A stretch of 64,000 nucleotides of DNA from Edolisoma coerulescens. Its lineage: Eukaryota > Chordata > Aves > Passeriformes > Campephagidae. Both the position numbers and the translations under genes were made by a program. The stretch is from positions 212,328-276,327 of the forward strand of contig VWZW01001241.1 of the NCBI GenBank assembly GCA_013397115.1. Direction: 5' to 3'. Below the pieces are notes generated by a model. That model had not been told where the DNA came from, did no database searches, and saw nothing but the letters and a program-made list of their open reading frames with translations. This document shows, in pieces, positions 13,201 to 28,200 of this stretch; the stretch's first letter is position 1; every line of letters begins with the position of its first letter.

Positions 13201-16200
13201 AGTGGGTCTGAGGTATGTATAAAACAAACAGCATTCTTCATTTCTTCTTTCAAGGAATAAATAGACAAACAGAAACACTTCCCCACATTCTGCCTTCCCT
13301 CCTCCATCCCCTACAATCAATCTTCATCCTTCAAACATTCCACATTTATCTGTGTCATTATAATTACCACAGAAAACACGCAGATTAATTCATAGCTTGA
13401 AGAAACTGCTGAAAGAGGTACAACAGCCCTTGCTGTCTTCTTCAGGAATTCTCACTTCCCACTTGCATTCACTGAACTGCAGTAAGTTCTCATTCTTGGG
13501 CCTCCATTCTTTCCAACCCCTCCAAGTTATCTAAGGTTTTCTAAAGTTCAAAGCCCAAATATCCTAATGTGTCTAACCAAAAAAAAAAAAAAGTGGAAGA
13601 GGCATACAAAAAATCTCAATAATAAATGCTAATGTTCAAGTGGAATGATCAGTAGAAATGGGCAAAACTTAAACATCTTCTTTTTTTAGAGCATGAGTGG
13701 ATCTTGTTAGTACCATTCAAGTGAATGAAAGGGAAATATTTTAAATGCTTAGAAAGTTGATAATATTCTCCAAAGCTATGGGAAACTTTTTCAGAATCCA
13801 GTTTAAATGATGCTTTAGGGAATAATTGAAGGATTACCTATATTTTTTAAGGGAAATTATTATTTTCTGTTGTTTTCTTAATATACATAAGGACTATTTC
13901 CCATGTGCCATTACAGAAAAGGTTTTTTTTCTTTCCCTTGTTTTCTCACTGAAAAAATTGTATTTGTCTACGTGAGTTTATGGGGAAGATACATTTACTT
14001 GTGGAGGTATTAAAAGTTAAAAGAAAATGTAAAATATTAAGGAAGGAAAGCATTTTACCTATTAACCTCTGCTGTGTTTCTGTTTTGTTTAAATGCTTGA
14101 CAGACCACTGGAAAGAGCATGTTTTGAGAAAAGACATCTCCTTTCTGTTTCAGCCAACAGTTCTATACTCATTTCAAGTGTTTTCCAGTACAAAAAAAAA
14201 AAAGAAAAAAAAGAGCAATAGAAACTTTTACCAAACATTTGTAATGTTTGTATTTTCTTTTATTATTCTTAAAACAGATAATAATGATGATGGTGATTAT
14301 GATGGTGATGATAATACCACCATTTCCCACTTTTTTCCTTAGTGCACATGACATCTATTAGCCACCCAGGGCATGGAAAAACTACTGACTTTTGGGAACA
14401 GAGTTTTTGTCAAGCTTTACCCTATTTCCCACCTCTGCCTGTTGCAGACACAGTGCACACTTTAAAAAGTTCAAAGTTTTTTAAAAAACCCAGTTTGTGT
14501 GGAGACAGAAGCATTGCAGTGACTGCTCTGAAAAGTCATCATGTAGCTGCTCTGATCTCTAGGATATAAATATGAAAACGTGTACTTGCTATGGAAAATG
14601 AACGGTGATAGGAAAACACACAGCTGTCAGCAGGACCTTGGAAGAAGGGCAGCAGTTTCTGTGGTTTCATTTCCTTGCTCTATGGAAATGGCCAGCGAAA
14701 GCAAAGAAGTAAATGAGTTGAATCAGTGCTCCCGACTTGCCACTGCGGGCGGAAAGGACCAGCCTGGTCCTGGGGAAGGGTTCTCTGCAGGCAGCTGGGC
14801 AGAGCTCACAGCATGGCCGGGGTGGTGTAAAAGGACGGCAGCCAATGGCTCCGTGGAGCTCCCCGAGACACCTTCGCTCCCTGAGAACAAAACCGGCCAG
14901 CTCCTGTGAGCTAAGTGGAAACAGGCTCGGCTGACTGGCTTTTCAATCATGCCCAGCCCCAGAGCTGTGACACACGAGGAACAGAATCAAGGTTACAGAT
15001 GTGAGCAGCAGTGAGGCTTTTAACACCCTGGGCAGTTGTTGTTTCCTGCTCGCTCTAACTTGCCTCTCCAGCAGGCCTCCACCTGAATTGACCACTTAAC
15101 AGCACCACAGGTTTCAAGCTTAGGCAGCCCTACCTGGGTGCACTGAATTAGATAGTTGTAATTTGTGCCTCCTTCTCTTTATCAGAGCTGCTGGAAACAC
15201 AACAGGCTAATAAAAGACACAGCACAGCTTTCTAAAATGGGGCTGGGATGTGGGGGGGGCAGTCACAGCTTAGAGGCAATCACGGCTTGCAATAGAGCTG
15301 CATGCACGTCAGCACTGGGCAACACCGAGTGCCAAGAGCTCGCTCCCAGGACAGTCCATTTGCCCTGGTGCCCAGTGAGGAGCTGCCCAGACAGCCAAGA
15401 AGAAGCACATACTAACAGCCATCCCCTCAGCAGTCAGGGGTGGACTGGGCTGTCAAGGTTGTTGTCACCTGAAGCATAGAAGATCACGGAAGCAAACTCT
15501 CTTCCCTCCAAATTACTTATGGCCATATCAAACAGAAAGGTGAGCACTCACCTTCCTTCTCTGGCTGTCTCAGTGAAACATAACAAGGCCCAGACCTCAC
15601 ATCCTGCTCAGCAAGCCCTTTCTGGATAGCTCACATTCTAACAGGGGACACCCTCTTGTGCAATTGTCACATACAAACTTGACCTTCTCAACATTTCTGG
15701 CAATTCAGCCTGAGCACACAAACCATTTCCCTGCATCAAATATGAGTGGAAATAAATGTCAAGAGGTTCATTAGGGTGATCTCAGAGCTTTTCCTATGGA
15801 TAGGAAAACACAGCTTTTCTCAAGCAAGTATTCAACCACTTTCTCTTTCTCATTAGTTCAGGCCTCTTCAAATCAGGTCTGAATAAATCAAGGAGCAAAG
15901 TCTATTCAGTTGGCACCATTTTACCTTAGAAGATGCCAGCTGGCTTTATTGCTTCCTCTCAGTGGACAACTCCACATCACCACCTCTAGTAGAGGTGGAG
16001 CTGATGCTCTAATAACTGTAAGGCTACCTTTTCCCAAGGCCACCACAACACCAGGGACAGCTTACTGGTCAGCATTTGTAACCATAAACCCCTCCTCCTC
16101 ACGTAAACACTCTTTGCACACTCCTAAGTCTAAGGGTCTTTCACATTTGAATGACAACAGCATAAACCGGAGGCAGAAATAAGACACATGAAATTTAAAA

Positions 16201-19200
16201 AGTTATTGTTTCTTTATTCCTTAAATAGAATTGCTCCAGACGTCACAGAGCTTCAACAATAATGAATGTTTGCACAACATTTCCTGGGAAGAACCTTTTC
16301 CTCTCCAGCTTACTACAGTTCAGTGACTAATCTCAGGCTTTTTTAAGGCTATTCAAAGAGGGAATAGCTGACTTGGAGGGGCTTGTGTGAAATGTTAATG
16401 GGATACCCATCATACCTTGAGCTTGGCTTGGATCTCTCTAGCTTTCCGCCTTGCCAGGACCTGGATGTGACTAGATACCTGCATTGAAAGACAAAATCCA
16501 TCTTCATTCCAGAGGAATACTTGGTAGCTTCTTGTAGAAATAAATATACTTTAGGCACCTTGTACAATAGGCAGTTATTTAGGGTTGGGGGTAGGTGGGG
16601 TTGGGGGTACAATGAGCTGCTTTTCTGAACCTAACTCCAGTGCCATGAAATGGGGTGGAGGGCCAACAAAGATGGGCTATCTAAGGCAGGTCTAGTCTGC
16701 TGAGTGCTTTGTCCAGCATAGCCTGGATTATCATTCCTAAATTACAAAGATTCCTTTTTTATCTTGTGCGCCAGGTATTTTCAAAATCATCACTGCTGTC
16801 TTGTCTGCCTGGGCTGAACAAGGAATCTTCATGCAGAGAACCACTGATGTTCCCTGAAACATTCATCAGTAGGCCAAGCAAATAAAATCACACTACTTAA
16901 CAGTAGAAAAAATTTGTGGGTCACAGTGTGATTAGGAGACATCAGCATGACAAACCTACTGTAAAAAGCCTGAGCTGACCCTTCCTGCCTTTCTTATTAA
17001 CCAGCTCAGCACAACAACCTCTTTCCAGAAAAGTCAGAATCTACCAACAAGTGAACAGCATGAAATTTGTTCTCATTAACCCTCATAATCTCTAGTGGTC
17101 GAAAGAAGCTAATGCTTACAGGGAAAACTGTGCACTTACCTGTTTCCTTGTGCGTGTTTTCCCTGTTCTCAGCTTAATATAGCGGGCAATCAACTCATTT
17201 CGGCCTGGAACAGAGAAATAATGCAAATACAAGTTTAGAAAGCAATGACCTCAGCGAAAAAGGCAGATAATTCCATCGTGCATCTACAGAGATCAGCAGC
17301 AGGATGATTCTGTCACACTGTTATTTCTTAAAAAGGAACTTATTAGTGCACTTGGTAGAAGTCTGAGTTTTAGGAGCAGTCTCCTAAAACATCCCCATAG
17401 TCAAACTGACAAAGTATGGGCCAGATAATTGGACAAGGGGATTGATGAAAATTGGCTGAATGGATGGATGGGGTCCCAGTTGACAACGAGCTGACAATGA
17501 GCCAGCAATGCACCCTTATGGCAAATCCCAGTTGTCAACAAGTCAAGGCAAGTGATCCTTCAGCTCCACTCAGCACTGCTGAGGCAACATTTGGAGTACT
17601 GAGTCCAGTTCTGGTCTCCTCAGCATGAGAAAGGTGTGGACATAGTGGAGCAAGTCGAGCAAAAAGTCAGCAAAAATTATTAAGAGACTGGAGCATCCTT
17701 CCTATGAGGAGAGGCTGAGAGAACTGGGTCTGTTGAGCCTGGAGAGGAGTCAGGAGCAGTTTTTAATCAATAATAATAAAATAAATACCTGATAGGAGGC
17801 AATGGAGGGAAAAAGGGAGCCACCTTCCTCTCAATAGTGCCCAGTGATAAGACAAGAAACAACTGACACAAATTAACACATATGAAATTCTGTCTAAAAA
17901 CAAAAACAAAAACAAAAACCCAACCTTTTTTTACTATAAGGGTGGCTAAACACTGGCACAGGCTGCCCAGAGAGGTTGTAATCTCCATCCTTGGAGGATA
18001 GTCACAACCTACTGGACACTGCTTAGGCAGTCTGAAGAGATCCCTTCCAACCAAAAGGAGCCTGTCATTCTCTGTAACTAAGTCCAAGCAAATAAACAAC
18101 AATGGGGAAGCACATGGAAACAGCTACACAGAATTCACAGTGATATGATAGAGTGAATTACAAGTGCTTTCAGGCTCCTGCAGGCAGACTATCCAGGTTT
18201 ATTACACTGGCTCCCATGTCTCAATCTAAGCAGTCACACAGATTTTATTGTCTTTCTGGAGGTGCAGGAATAAAGAGCAGAAACAGAAAGGCAGCAGTTA
18301 CACATCTGAACTCTAGGCTGGTTCAAGGCAGAAAACATGACAGAAAAAGAGGAGGATCTACAAAATGACACATTTGTGGTGACCACAGTAGTAGCAAGAT
18401 AGTACTGCAATAAAAAGTTGGGAATGGGAGCTGCAAGGCCATGAGACATCTTGATATGGCTGCAAGTGTTTGCAGAATGAAGCAGGAATGAACTAGGAAA
18501 CAAAGCCACAGCTCTTGTGAAGTTTTTTTATAACAAAATTATAAAACCCCAGTATCATCTGTGGAAGGTTTGTGGGCAAAGAACTTGTACATTAGGACAT
18601 CACAGACATCAAAAGGCAAGCAGTGAAATCAGTATTAAACTATCAGTATTATACTACTATTCCAGTAGTTTAATATTCCATGAAAAAGCTGTAACTTGTT
18701 TTTATTTTAAACTCTTATTTCACTCAACCCTGAAATAAAACATATGCAAGGAAAGACTGTGCTGAAATTGATCACTCAACCCTTAAGGGAAGGACTGGCA
18801 AAGCCCTTAATTCCATCTGTTTCTGAAATAGAAGAATGCAAATGTCCATGACTGCAGTTAGGCCATGTTCTTGAAACACAACCAATGCACACAAAGGGAT
18901 GGGAAAGCGTTTTACACGTACAGATCTTAATCTTTTCCTAATGGTGTCATTATAGCAGCTTCCCTTATTTTCCTGGGAGAAGAAACAGGTCTGTAGCTGA
19001 GAAATCAGCTCCAGCTCCTGTAAACACAAATTAGGAGCTGTGTCTGTGCCAGAAACACAATGCCCTGCCATGCAAGCACTGACCTCTGCAAGTTCCCACA
19101 GTTTCTGCCATAGCACAGTGTCATGCCCCAGGGAGTTTGGTGGGAGCAGATGCTGTTCTGCCACCTTGCACCTGGCTGCTCTTCCAACCCATGTAAACCA

Positions 19201-22200
19201 TTTTTACAAAGCCGAGACCAATTACTAGTGACACATATCCACACCACCTTCCTCTAGTGCCAACAATAATATTTATGGCTTCTCAGAGCTTCCATCTGCT
19301 TAGACAGGGATCCAAGCTGAAAGGTAAGAAGCAACTGAAGTGACTCTTCTCAGACAGACACCGACATATAAGAAATTTCAGGACTGTTTGAGACATATTA
19401 GAAGTGGGAAATGTGCTGAACAAAACAAGGCACTCAAACCCTGTTATCTACAAAGAAAGAAGAAGGAAAATTTTTGTACAACAAGAGGACCCTTTGTGAG
19501 GGAAGGGGAATGAGTTAATGGAAAAGAGAGGAAGAACTAGCCTTCAGAAGAAGTAGATGTGGAGAATTGCAGGCAAACTTTTAAAGGGCATATATCAGGC
19601 TATACTGAAAATTTAAACACATGAGAACTCTCCAGACATTGGCTCAATTATGGGTCATCGTTGCAAAACTAATTTCAATGGATTCTCAACCATATACAAT
19701 GAATTTTATGGAGCAAATTCATATTTGTAGTGTTTTCAATTAAGCAAAGAAATTATGGAGACTGAGCAGTCTGGCAGAACACTATTCTGCTTCAACAGTA
19801 AGGGGTTGCAGGGGTAATCTGTATGAGAGGATGCCATGAACAGCTCTGTACCAGTCACAGTCAATTACAGCCACCCCCAAACTGGATGAAAATAACAATC
19901 AATCCATCAACTCCTCAACCAGTCAGAGGAGCACAAGCTTCCTTTGCTCGAACGTATTTTGGAAAGGGCAAGAGCCAGTAGGGACAGGAGACATATGAGG
20001 AGATACCAAAGGAACCACAAAAGGAGACATGAGAACGCACAGGAGAAATACAAGATATGTAAAAAGATGAATTTGGAGAAAAGGAGACATGTGGTAGGGG
20101 ACATTCTTGGGGATGTGGCTGGAAAAGTAATCTTGGAAAAAGTTGCTCCATGACAGAAGAACATTTTGAGGCAACTGCAGTGCCCACGCCAGAGCAGAGA
20201 CAACCTTGGAAGGACTGCAGCCCATTGAAAACCCATGCAGAGAAGAGAAGCAGCTAGAAACAAGGAGCACCAGAGGGGAAACAAAACAAAATGGAAAAAA
20301 AAAAGCAGGAACTGGCAGAAAGAGACCTTTACACAGTGATGCCAATCTCCTTCGTCACCCAGCACCTCATCAAAGGAATTAAGAGGGACTGAGTGTTAGA
20401 GAGAACAAAAGAAGGGAAACAGAGTAGGAAGCAGGGAGGAGAGACAATAAACTGTAGTCAAGCCTGGGAAAGTGGGAGGTATTTCCGTAAGTGTGCATTT
20501 AACTGTTTGTCTTTGACAACAGCAGCAGCAAAAACTGCAAAGTTCTCTCAGGCCATGTACTTCACCAAAAAAAGACTAGTGGGAGGAGAAATTGTTGTAA
20601 AAATTGCAGATATTAGATGCCAGTACAGAAATTCTCTAGAAAGAAACTACACGAAGAGCATTTAATTGTGGATCATCAGAATTTCCAGTTTTAGAATTCA
20701 CTTCCCACTTGCTAATATCTCTCATACAGTTTTCCTATTCCAGAAGTGTGTCCTCACAGTGAGGTTAAAACAGAGAAGTGGCAGGTTATATTAAGCTAAT
20801 AAAGGTACTGGTAGCACAAAAAAGGGAAAAAAAAAGAAAACCCAAACAAAAAAGCCACCAGCAAACAAACAGATCACTCTACAAAGACATTCATCACAGG
20901 GATTACTAAATATAGAACTATGTAAATTGCCAAGCCCAGTAAACTGCAGCAAGGCACTATTAAATTACCATGAATCAAAACGGCAAGAGAAGCAAGTCCT
21001 AAATGTCTTTTGTTTTCTTATCAGTAGTTAGATGTTAGCAGGTATTATGTGGCTGGAAGTCTGTAGGCTCACAGGCTCTGGAAGGCACTTTCTTTGTTTC
21101 ACAACCCCGGCTGCAAGGTCAGCAATGACCAGCACTCCTCACTTGGCTGGAACAGGCAGAGCTGTCATAAACTGTCAGATGGTTCATTTTTTAGAGCCAT
21201 ATGAAGTGTCCCTCAGTAATCTGATCATATGTTGTGTTCTTAGAATAACTCCCGCTGAGGTCTGCCATGGTCACCAGAACCTGCCAACAGTTGTGACTCC
21301 TCTGTCGAAAACGCGCATTGGGTTTCACGGAGCTCCAGCCAACATTCCAACTGTGGCACAGCACCTTTATCCTCCCTGGGGCCTTCTCCTTGGAAGCACG
21401 GCACAAAAAAAAGTAGTCAAGAGATAGTCTCTTATGTTCTTTACCTCTTACTCTCAACAGATAAATTTCCAAGGGCAGCAATTTGGCTCCCATTCCATTT
21501 TACACCTAATTTTAAAATGTTGCATTCAGGAGTTATCCAGGAAGGAATTGCCTAAGAGAAGTGAATAAGGAGGCTTTTGGATTCTCCGTTCTACACCTGT
21601 GCACCTTTGAATATAACAGCAGAAAAGTATCTTCCTGTAAGGAAGGGGGATAATCAAGGGAATTCCCATCGCCATAGAAAGCATTTTCCAGTCCTACCTC
21701 AAAGATTCATGCTGACTTTCTCTTAGTAAAAGTATATTAATTTTTCTGCCTCTTGTAAGCAGTATCTCTTTAAGACTTATACTTCCTCACACACCTGTTG
21801 CCAAACAAAGTGAGATCGAAGAATTCAGTGATGTCTGCAAAATCCTTTCAGTGGGAAATGGCATGGAAGTATCTGTTTCTTGGCAGATTCTGTATCTTTC
21901 TGTACCCAAACCAAACATCTGCAACTACCTCGAAGTGGTTCTGTAAGAGAAGCAACTACCCAGCTGTATCCAGTGAAAGGTTTATCAGAGCGAGGTCAAG
22001 AAAGCCATCTCAACTCTCATTTCAATCTCTCTGTGTCACTTAATGATATCTCCTGGGACATGACAGTCTCCTTGAACTTAATTAAATAACTGTTGGTTAC
22101 AATCAACATAAACATAATGAACTGTGTGCATCAGACAAATAAATCTAGACAAAAGAGGGAAGGTAAGGACACCTCATCTGTCCACCAAATGTCAGTGTTT

Positions 22201-25200
22201 CTCTGTGGATACAAAGCAAAACTAACTGCCAACCAAGTCTTACCAGAAAGACACTTTTTAGACAAAAGCAGTGTGGGGTTGCATGTCCATATGGGACTAA
22301 CTGCCACTGGGGTCTGCCCCATCCATAGCTCCCTGCACAGCCTTACTTCCCGTCTCTCATTCCACTGCTTCCTCCTCCCAACTATGTTAAATGTCTTCCT
22401 GGACATCAGCTGTTCCAGAAATAGGGCTACACATGTCAGAAACCACATTTTTGTCTTTCTGATGGTTAATCCCATCTTTTCCTCAAGACACACAGACATC
22501 CAACTTTTACTAATATAATCTAGTTCTAATGCTACCTTTATTAAGACTTTCATCACAAATCACATTCTCCCACCAAAGCCTTGGTGAGAAGATTTTGTTT
22601 GGTTCCTCTACTCAAGAGGCAATAATGGAACTTAGTACACCACTATGATGGTCATACTGTGATTATTTCCCATGAAAGCAACCATGGAAAACCATACTGC
22701 ATTTTATGGCACTGACCTATCCTATCTTTGACATCTTTGACCCCACCAGTGCAGAACTCCAGTGCTCAACAGTCAGGTTCAAGTTCCTATAGCACAGTTA
22801 CACACATCAGTGAATTTTGTATTCAGCTGGGAGAAGAAAATTTCCTCCCTCTGATCATTTATTCCATGCTTGAGTTTTCTCAGGATTAACCTTCCACACA
22901 AAGATTCTCTGAGCTCATGCAGTCCCTACAGAAAGGGGATTTTCAGATAAAGAATCAAACAAGGCTGAGCCAGTACGTCTGAAAAATATCAAAACAGCCA
23001 GAAACCTGAAAACATGATATTGAAATGATTAGCACCACCACAGTCAGCTCTTCCCCAAAATACCTGTTTTCATCATTTGACTGTGCAAGTTCTGAGCTCC
23101 TTCCTCTTCTGAAATGACAGAGTGAAAGATTTGCTGGGCAAAATGCACCAGTCAAGCCCCTCACATGGCAGTCGGGTGATTCGTCTGTCTGAGGTCATAA
23201 AACTCAGATGTCTCATATACTAATTGGTCTAAACACTGAAACCCTCTCTTGTGTAAAAGCTCTTTTGCTGGAAAGCTTAGTGTTCACTCCTCTCCTTTGC
23301 CACTGCACAGCCCAAATTCACAGCCAGAAACACAAGAAGTGCTACCCACCCCCCCCACCCCCCCATTTAGAAACTGCTGGTTTTTGGTGGTCACTTTAAG
23401 ATGCTTCACACGAGGTGTTTGGCCATGGGATAAAAATTCCAGACCCTGCAGGTTTGGGGACGCTTCTTATTGGTTCCAAAGATAAATGGAGATAAATGTA
23501 AAGTGTCTCACCATGAGTGTAGTTAGAGCAACAAGTTAGTTTTTCATCAACAAAATAATCTGAAGAGGTTTCCCTCTCCTTAGCTGGTCATTCCTCCTCC
23601 TGCAGCATTCCATCAACTCCTGTGTGCAGCTGTACCAACTAAATTGATGGGAAAAGGGGAGGGGGGACAGGGGACGAAAGACTGACATGCACTACTCTAA
23701 TTACCAATAGTTTAAAAATAAAACTCCCCGTCCCCATTTGGATTTTGTTGTTGGTTTTGTTTTGGTTTTCCCCCCATCAGCCTATTTTTAATTGGATTGG
23801 TGAACTAGTTCATTTTGTGGTCACATTAACCACGGCATTGGCACAGCAAAGAGAACAGAGAAAGAATCGGTGCAGAACTTCTTAAACCAGTTTTGCCACC
23901 AGAGAAACTGTAGCCTGGAACTGTACTCCACCTAACCCTCACCTGAACAGGCTGGTAAGAAAACGGGCAAGGCACTTCCTGTGCTTGCATCATTTGTCTA
24001 AAGGCTAAACAGCGTTAAACTGCCTTCTAATTACTGCCCCAAGGGCATGTGCAGTTATTCCTTGTAAAGATGAGCGTTTACTAAGGTACAACAATGTATG
24101 CAGGCAGAACTCCCTCCCCATCAGCCTAATGCGAAGCTCCAGGCTATGCAGCTCTTCACCACACCTCAGTCTTTAATAGTGCTTTTCAGTGCATAAATTG
24201 AATGTCCTCATCAGCTGTGTTTTCCCACATTATCGCCTCAGGCCACAGAAATGTAAGTTAATCCATCCAGTAAGTACTCTTCCACATACACGTTAAGGGC
24301 TGCAAAAGGAGCAGGGCTGGGACTTGTTCTGGTACTTCCCAGAGTTAAGACTGATAAGAATCTTACAGAAAATGTTTAGATTCAGTTTGGCTGGGAAATC
24401 CCACAATCACACCAAAGCAGCTGCATATAGTAACATGAGTCCTTCATATGCCAGGGAGTGTATCAGATAGCACCTGAAAGAGCCAATAACAATCCTACAT
24501 GGAAAAGCATGCCAAACTAACAGCTTTCAGTCTCTTGGGACACCTGAGAATGACCTTATAGAGGCACAAAGACACTTTACTCACCAAGTCCCGGGTTCAG
24601 AGAAACATGACTATTGAGGGTAGCACTGAAACCAATGTTTAACTGTAACAGCATTCTCCAGTTCCCATCAGTCCAAGTTCTACGTTACAGACCGGGACAT
24701 CTGCTAAATTCTTCTTTAGATCCATAAGTGTCCACTCATTTCGGTATCTTCTAATAACTGTAGGGCATCTGAAAGGAATTCTCAGTGATGTTCTCTTAAA
24801 GGGATAGCAAAAACTTCAGCCCTTCTCCTGATTTTGTGGTCAGCTGCCCCTGCCAGCATCAAGAGTACAGAGTTTCTGGCAGATTTCTGCCCCAAGTGCT
24901 AATCTTGTGCGTGTGCCCAGGTGACAGGCTGACCAAGCACTCAAAGCTTCAGCTATAATAGCAATTAGAGCTAAAAGGGATCTGTGAGATCTGTGCAGCC
25001 ACTTGCTGCATGACCAGCACAGACCATGCAGTTCTCAGGGCATCTGGTCTGGTCTGGTCTGGCTCAGTCCTGTGAGGAGTCATGACTGCTTCACTTAGCA
25101 CCTAAGACTACATCACGACCCAGTCCCAGCCAAATGACTGAGAATTACACAGCAGCCTCAAGGAGAGCAAAAGAACCCAGAGACTGTTCTTGCATTATAC

Positions 25201-28200
25201 GAGTAAATGAAGGCTGATTTTTTTAAGTGGAATGGCTGCCACCACCCAACTTCAGTTTGTGCCATCATAATTTAGAGTGATTTTTGATCACTTTAAGCCA
25301 TTAAGTTGTAGATTCAGCTTAAATAAATGCCTGGACATACCTGGAAAAAGTGGTTGCCTTTCCCCCCTCCCTCCGTCTCACCAGACTGTTCCATGGGTCA
25401 GTTCAACTCTAATCTGGCAGGAATCTGCCCAGCTCATTTGCCAACATAGTTTGTGATCAGTTTAGCAATCTAACGTGGATCCACAAGGAGTCTGCTAGAA
25501 AGTGAAGTTAGCCTAAAGAACAGGAACACAAAACTGGAAGCAGAGCAGGGGAGCAAGGAAACAGGAGGGGCAACTCCCTCTTTTCTTCTGCTGTGAACTG
25601 TAAGGTCATCTCACCATTCCTGAAGGAAATATACTCTTGGTCTCAACACAGAACAGTTCCATACTATCCCAACATTATCAAGAATTGTTGTTAAAGATGT
25701 CATACTCTGTAACAGGTGAAAAGAGAACGTGGACATAAAAACATAGCAGAAACACAGATTGAATAATTGCATAGCCACCCAGAGACTGGTCTGGGTAACA
25801 GCTGAATTCTGCCAAAATCATGAAGATTCCTTGCAGTGGCTTGTGATATTCCCTGTTCCTTCCCACCCTGCTCTCTTTCTTTCCCTAACACCGGCACAAT
25901 TCTGTTCCAGATTCTTTACGTACCCGTTCCCTGACTGAGTTTACAGCATAAGTCTGATAAATAACTGGGCAACCATGATTCAGGCAGGAGAGTGGGAACA
26001 TGAGGATGACAAAACTACTTAAGCTGCAGAGATACCTAAAAATGCACATGGATCCAGCAGGAAATTTGCACATATCTAGGTGCTTCAGCTACCTTCTAGA
26101 TGAAAGCTTCTATATCTAGATTTGTCAAATCACTTTCCCCCAACTTCAGTCATAAAGGATCAGAATAGACATGAACAGCTTAAGCAGAGCTGGCTTTGCC
26201 TCTGGGCCCAGGAGCAGATGAGGTGATTTTTGACGGTCTCCCCCAGCACTGTTTTCTGTGATTCTACAACTAAGGATGAAGATGCCGTGTTTATATGCAG
26301 GAATGCTCACAATCCCCGGTCAGGGTTGAAAGCAGCACTGAGCTGAATGCCACACGTGCTCCTGTGTTTCCCTGTAACACTGCCATGCTTAGAAACAGGC
26401 CCATGTCTGCAGCACTTGCAGTCACCAACTTGGGCATGGCTATTGGGTTACCTCACCAAGAATTGGTTACACTCCTTGCCCTTCTGCCCGCAGATTCCGA
26501 CCGAAGCTCCTGGAGAGGCATTTGCAACTATTGTACAAATCAAACCCAAGAGGAAAGGAGAGTGGTTCTAAAGGCATTTTCCATGAAAACAGTGTCATTT
26601 CCTGTTCAAGAAGCCAGAGACAGAGCAAGACTCTGGCTGTTTATGTGCATGGAGTGAGACTCTGAGAATGTGAAGGAGTACCCACAAGATGGGTCACAAG
26701 TTCAAGGTGACAGCAACGAGCAACAGCTGCTGGCTATGCACCCTTCAGCAGCAGGTGTACCCAGGCCCCAGAGGTTTCAGTCAGCTCTGCCAGTGACCAA
26801 CAGATTTACAAGACCATCTGTCTGGGCACAAACTGCACACAGCCTTCCCAGTTTTGCTGCCCAGATCTTCACCACACACAGACAATACAGGGTTTGTTAT
26901 GGATTAGCTAATGAGCAACTGTTTAAACCAATAGACAGCCCTAGTTCTCCTGTGCTCATTATCTGGATCCTACATGAATGAGAATACTACTTGTTCTTTT
27001 AGCTGCCATACTGGCTTTTTCTGACCAAGCAGCTTCCCTTCACTTTGGGCACTAGAAAATTGAAAGGTTATGTTGTCTTACACTGGTTTTGCTTAAGAAA
27101 TAAGGAATGCCTTTGAGAGACTTTAAAAGAAAGTTCATGTGATAGGTTTTTCTTACTTGCACTGCAGAAGTAATGGAGCTCCTTTTGTCCTGTGCCAGGT
27201 CTCCACACAATCTGCATACTGACCACAAGATCTGCATATTGATGTTATCAGCTCCCTCTATGTATATGCACACCGTTTCTTGAGAAATGCTGTCGTCCTT
27301 CTCTACTCAATGTTTGGCTAATTGACAGAAGGCAAACTCCAAGAAAGCGCTCCTGGAATTTACCTAGAAGTCTGCTCTGTTTGTTTCAGACCTAAGGAAG
27401 GGATCCTGCGTCAATCAGTCTAATAAACATACTCATGTCACAAAACCACAGGTAGTATGAATCACAATACTAACAATTTACAAAAAAATGCCGACATTTA
27501 CAGTGTAAAGCCACCTAATGCCCACTGTTCTCTTGTTTCCTGTGTAAAACCACAGCACTTCCCATCTGGAATCCTCCTCTCATTCATGTAAAACACAGAC
27601 ACACATGCACACACACACCATTCTTTGGGACTAGTTTCACAAATACAGTCCTTATAGTTTTGTCTGACACAGTTTTAAAAGTCCCCAACAACAGCATTTC
27701 CATTCTAGCTCTTCAGAGGAGAGAGATCCCTCAGCACTGAGCACCACGTTGTCCTGAAGTCTTTGCTGATATCCGTCCTATATTCTTTCTTTCTCCCCCC
27801 TTAATCCTAGTCATGCTCACATGTTCCACATAAAATCCCTCTCCCTCCTAAATGTTAACACCCTTCAAATATTTTTAGACTGTTATTATGTGTCCCCCCC
27901 CCCTCCACCTTTCAGTCATCACTTAGCCAAGCTATGTATATTTAGCTACTTTAATCTTTCCTCCTAAATCAGTCCCTTCAACTCCCAGAGCTCAATGTTA
28001 AGTCTGGCATGCTCGCTCTTCTCAGAACTCACTCCATGTTTTTGAGGTCTTTCTGGTAATGTGTTTGCAGAAACCTGTCCAGAAGATAGCTTTACATGCA
28101 CTTGTTTTAAAGAAAGAAGAAACCCAAGTCACTGGGCATTACTAATTTTCATTTTCCATATCTGGTTTTTGTTCCCAGATTTTGAATTCAATCTGAATTT

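Noticed and set aside
19907..20365. A 152-codon hydrophobic minus-strand ORF
   Set aside because: Two other frames are open over the same bases because the plus strand is purine-rich. There is no family resemblance.
27890..27912. A poly(C) run suggesting another quadruplex site
   Set aside because: It is a single long C run with only one short following tract. It is better described as a homopolymer.
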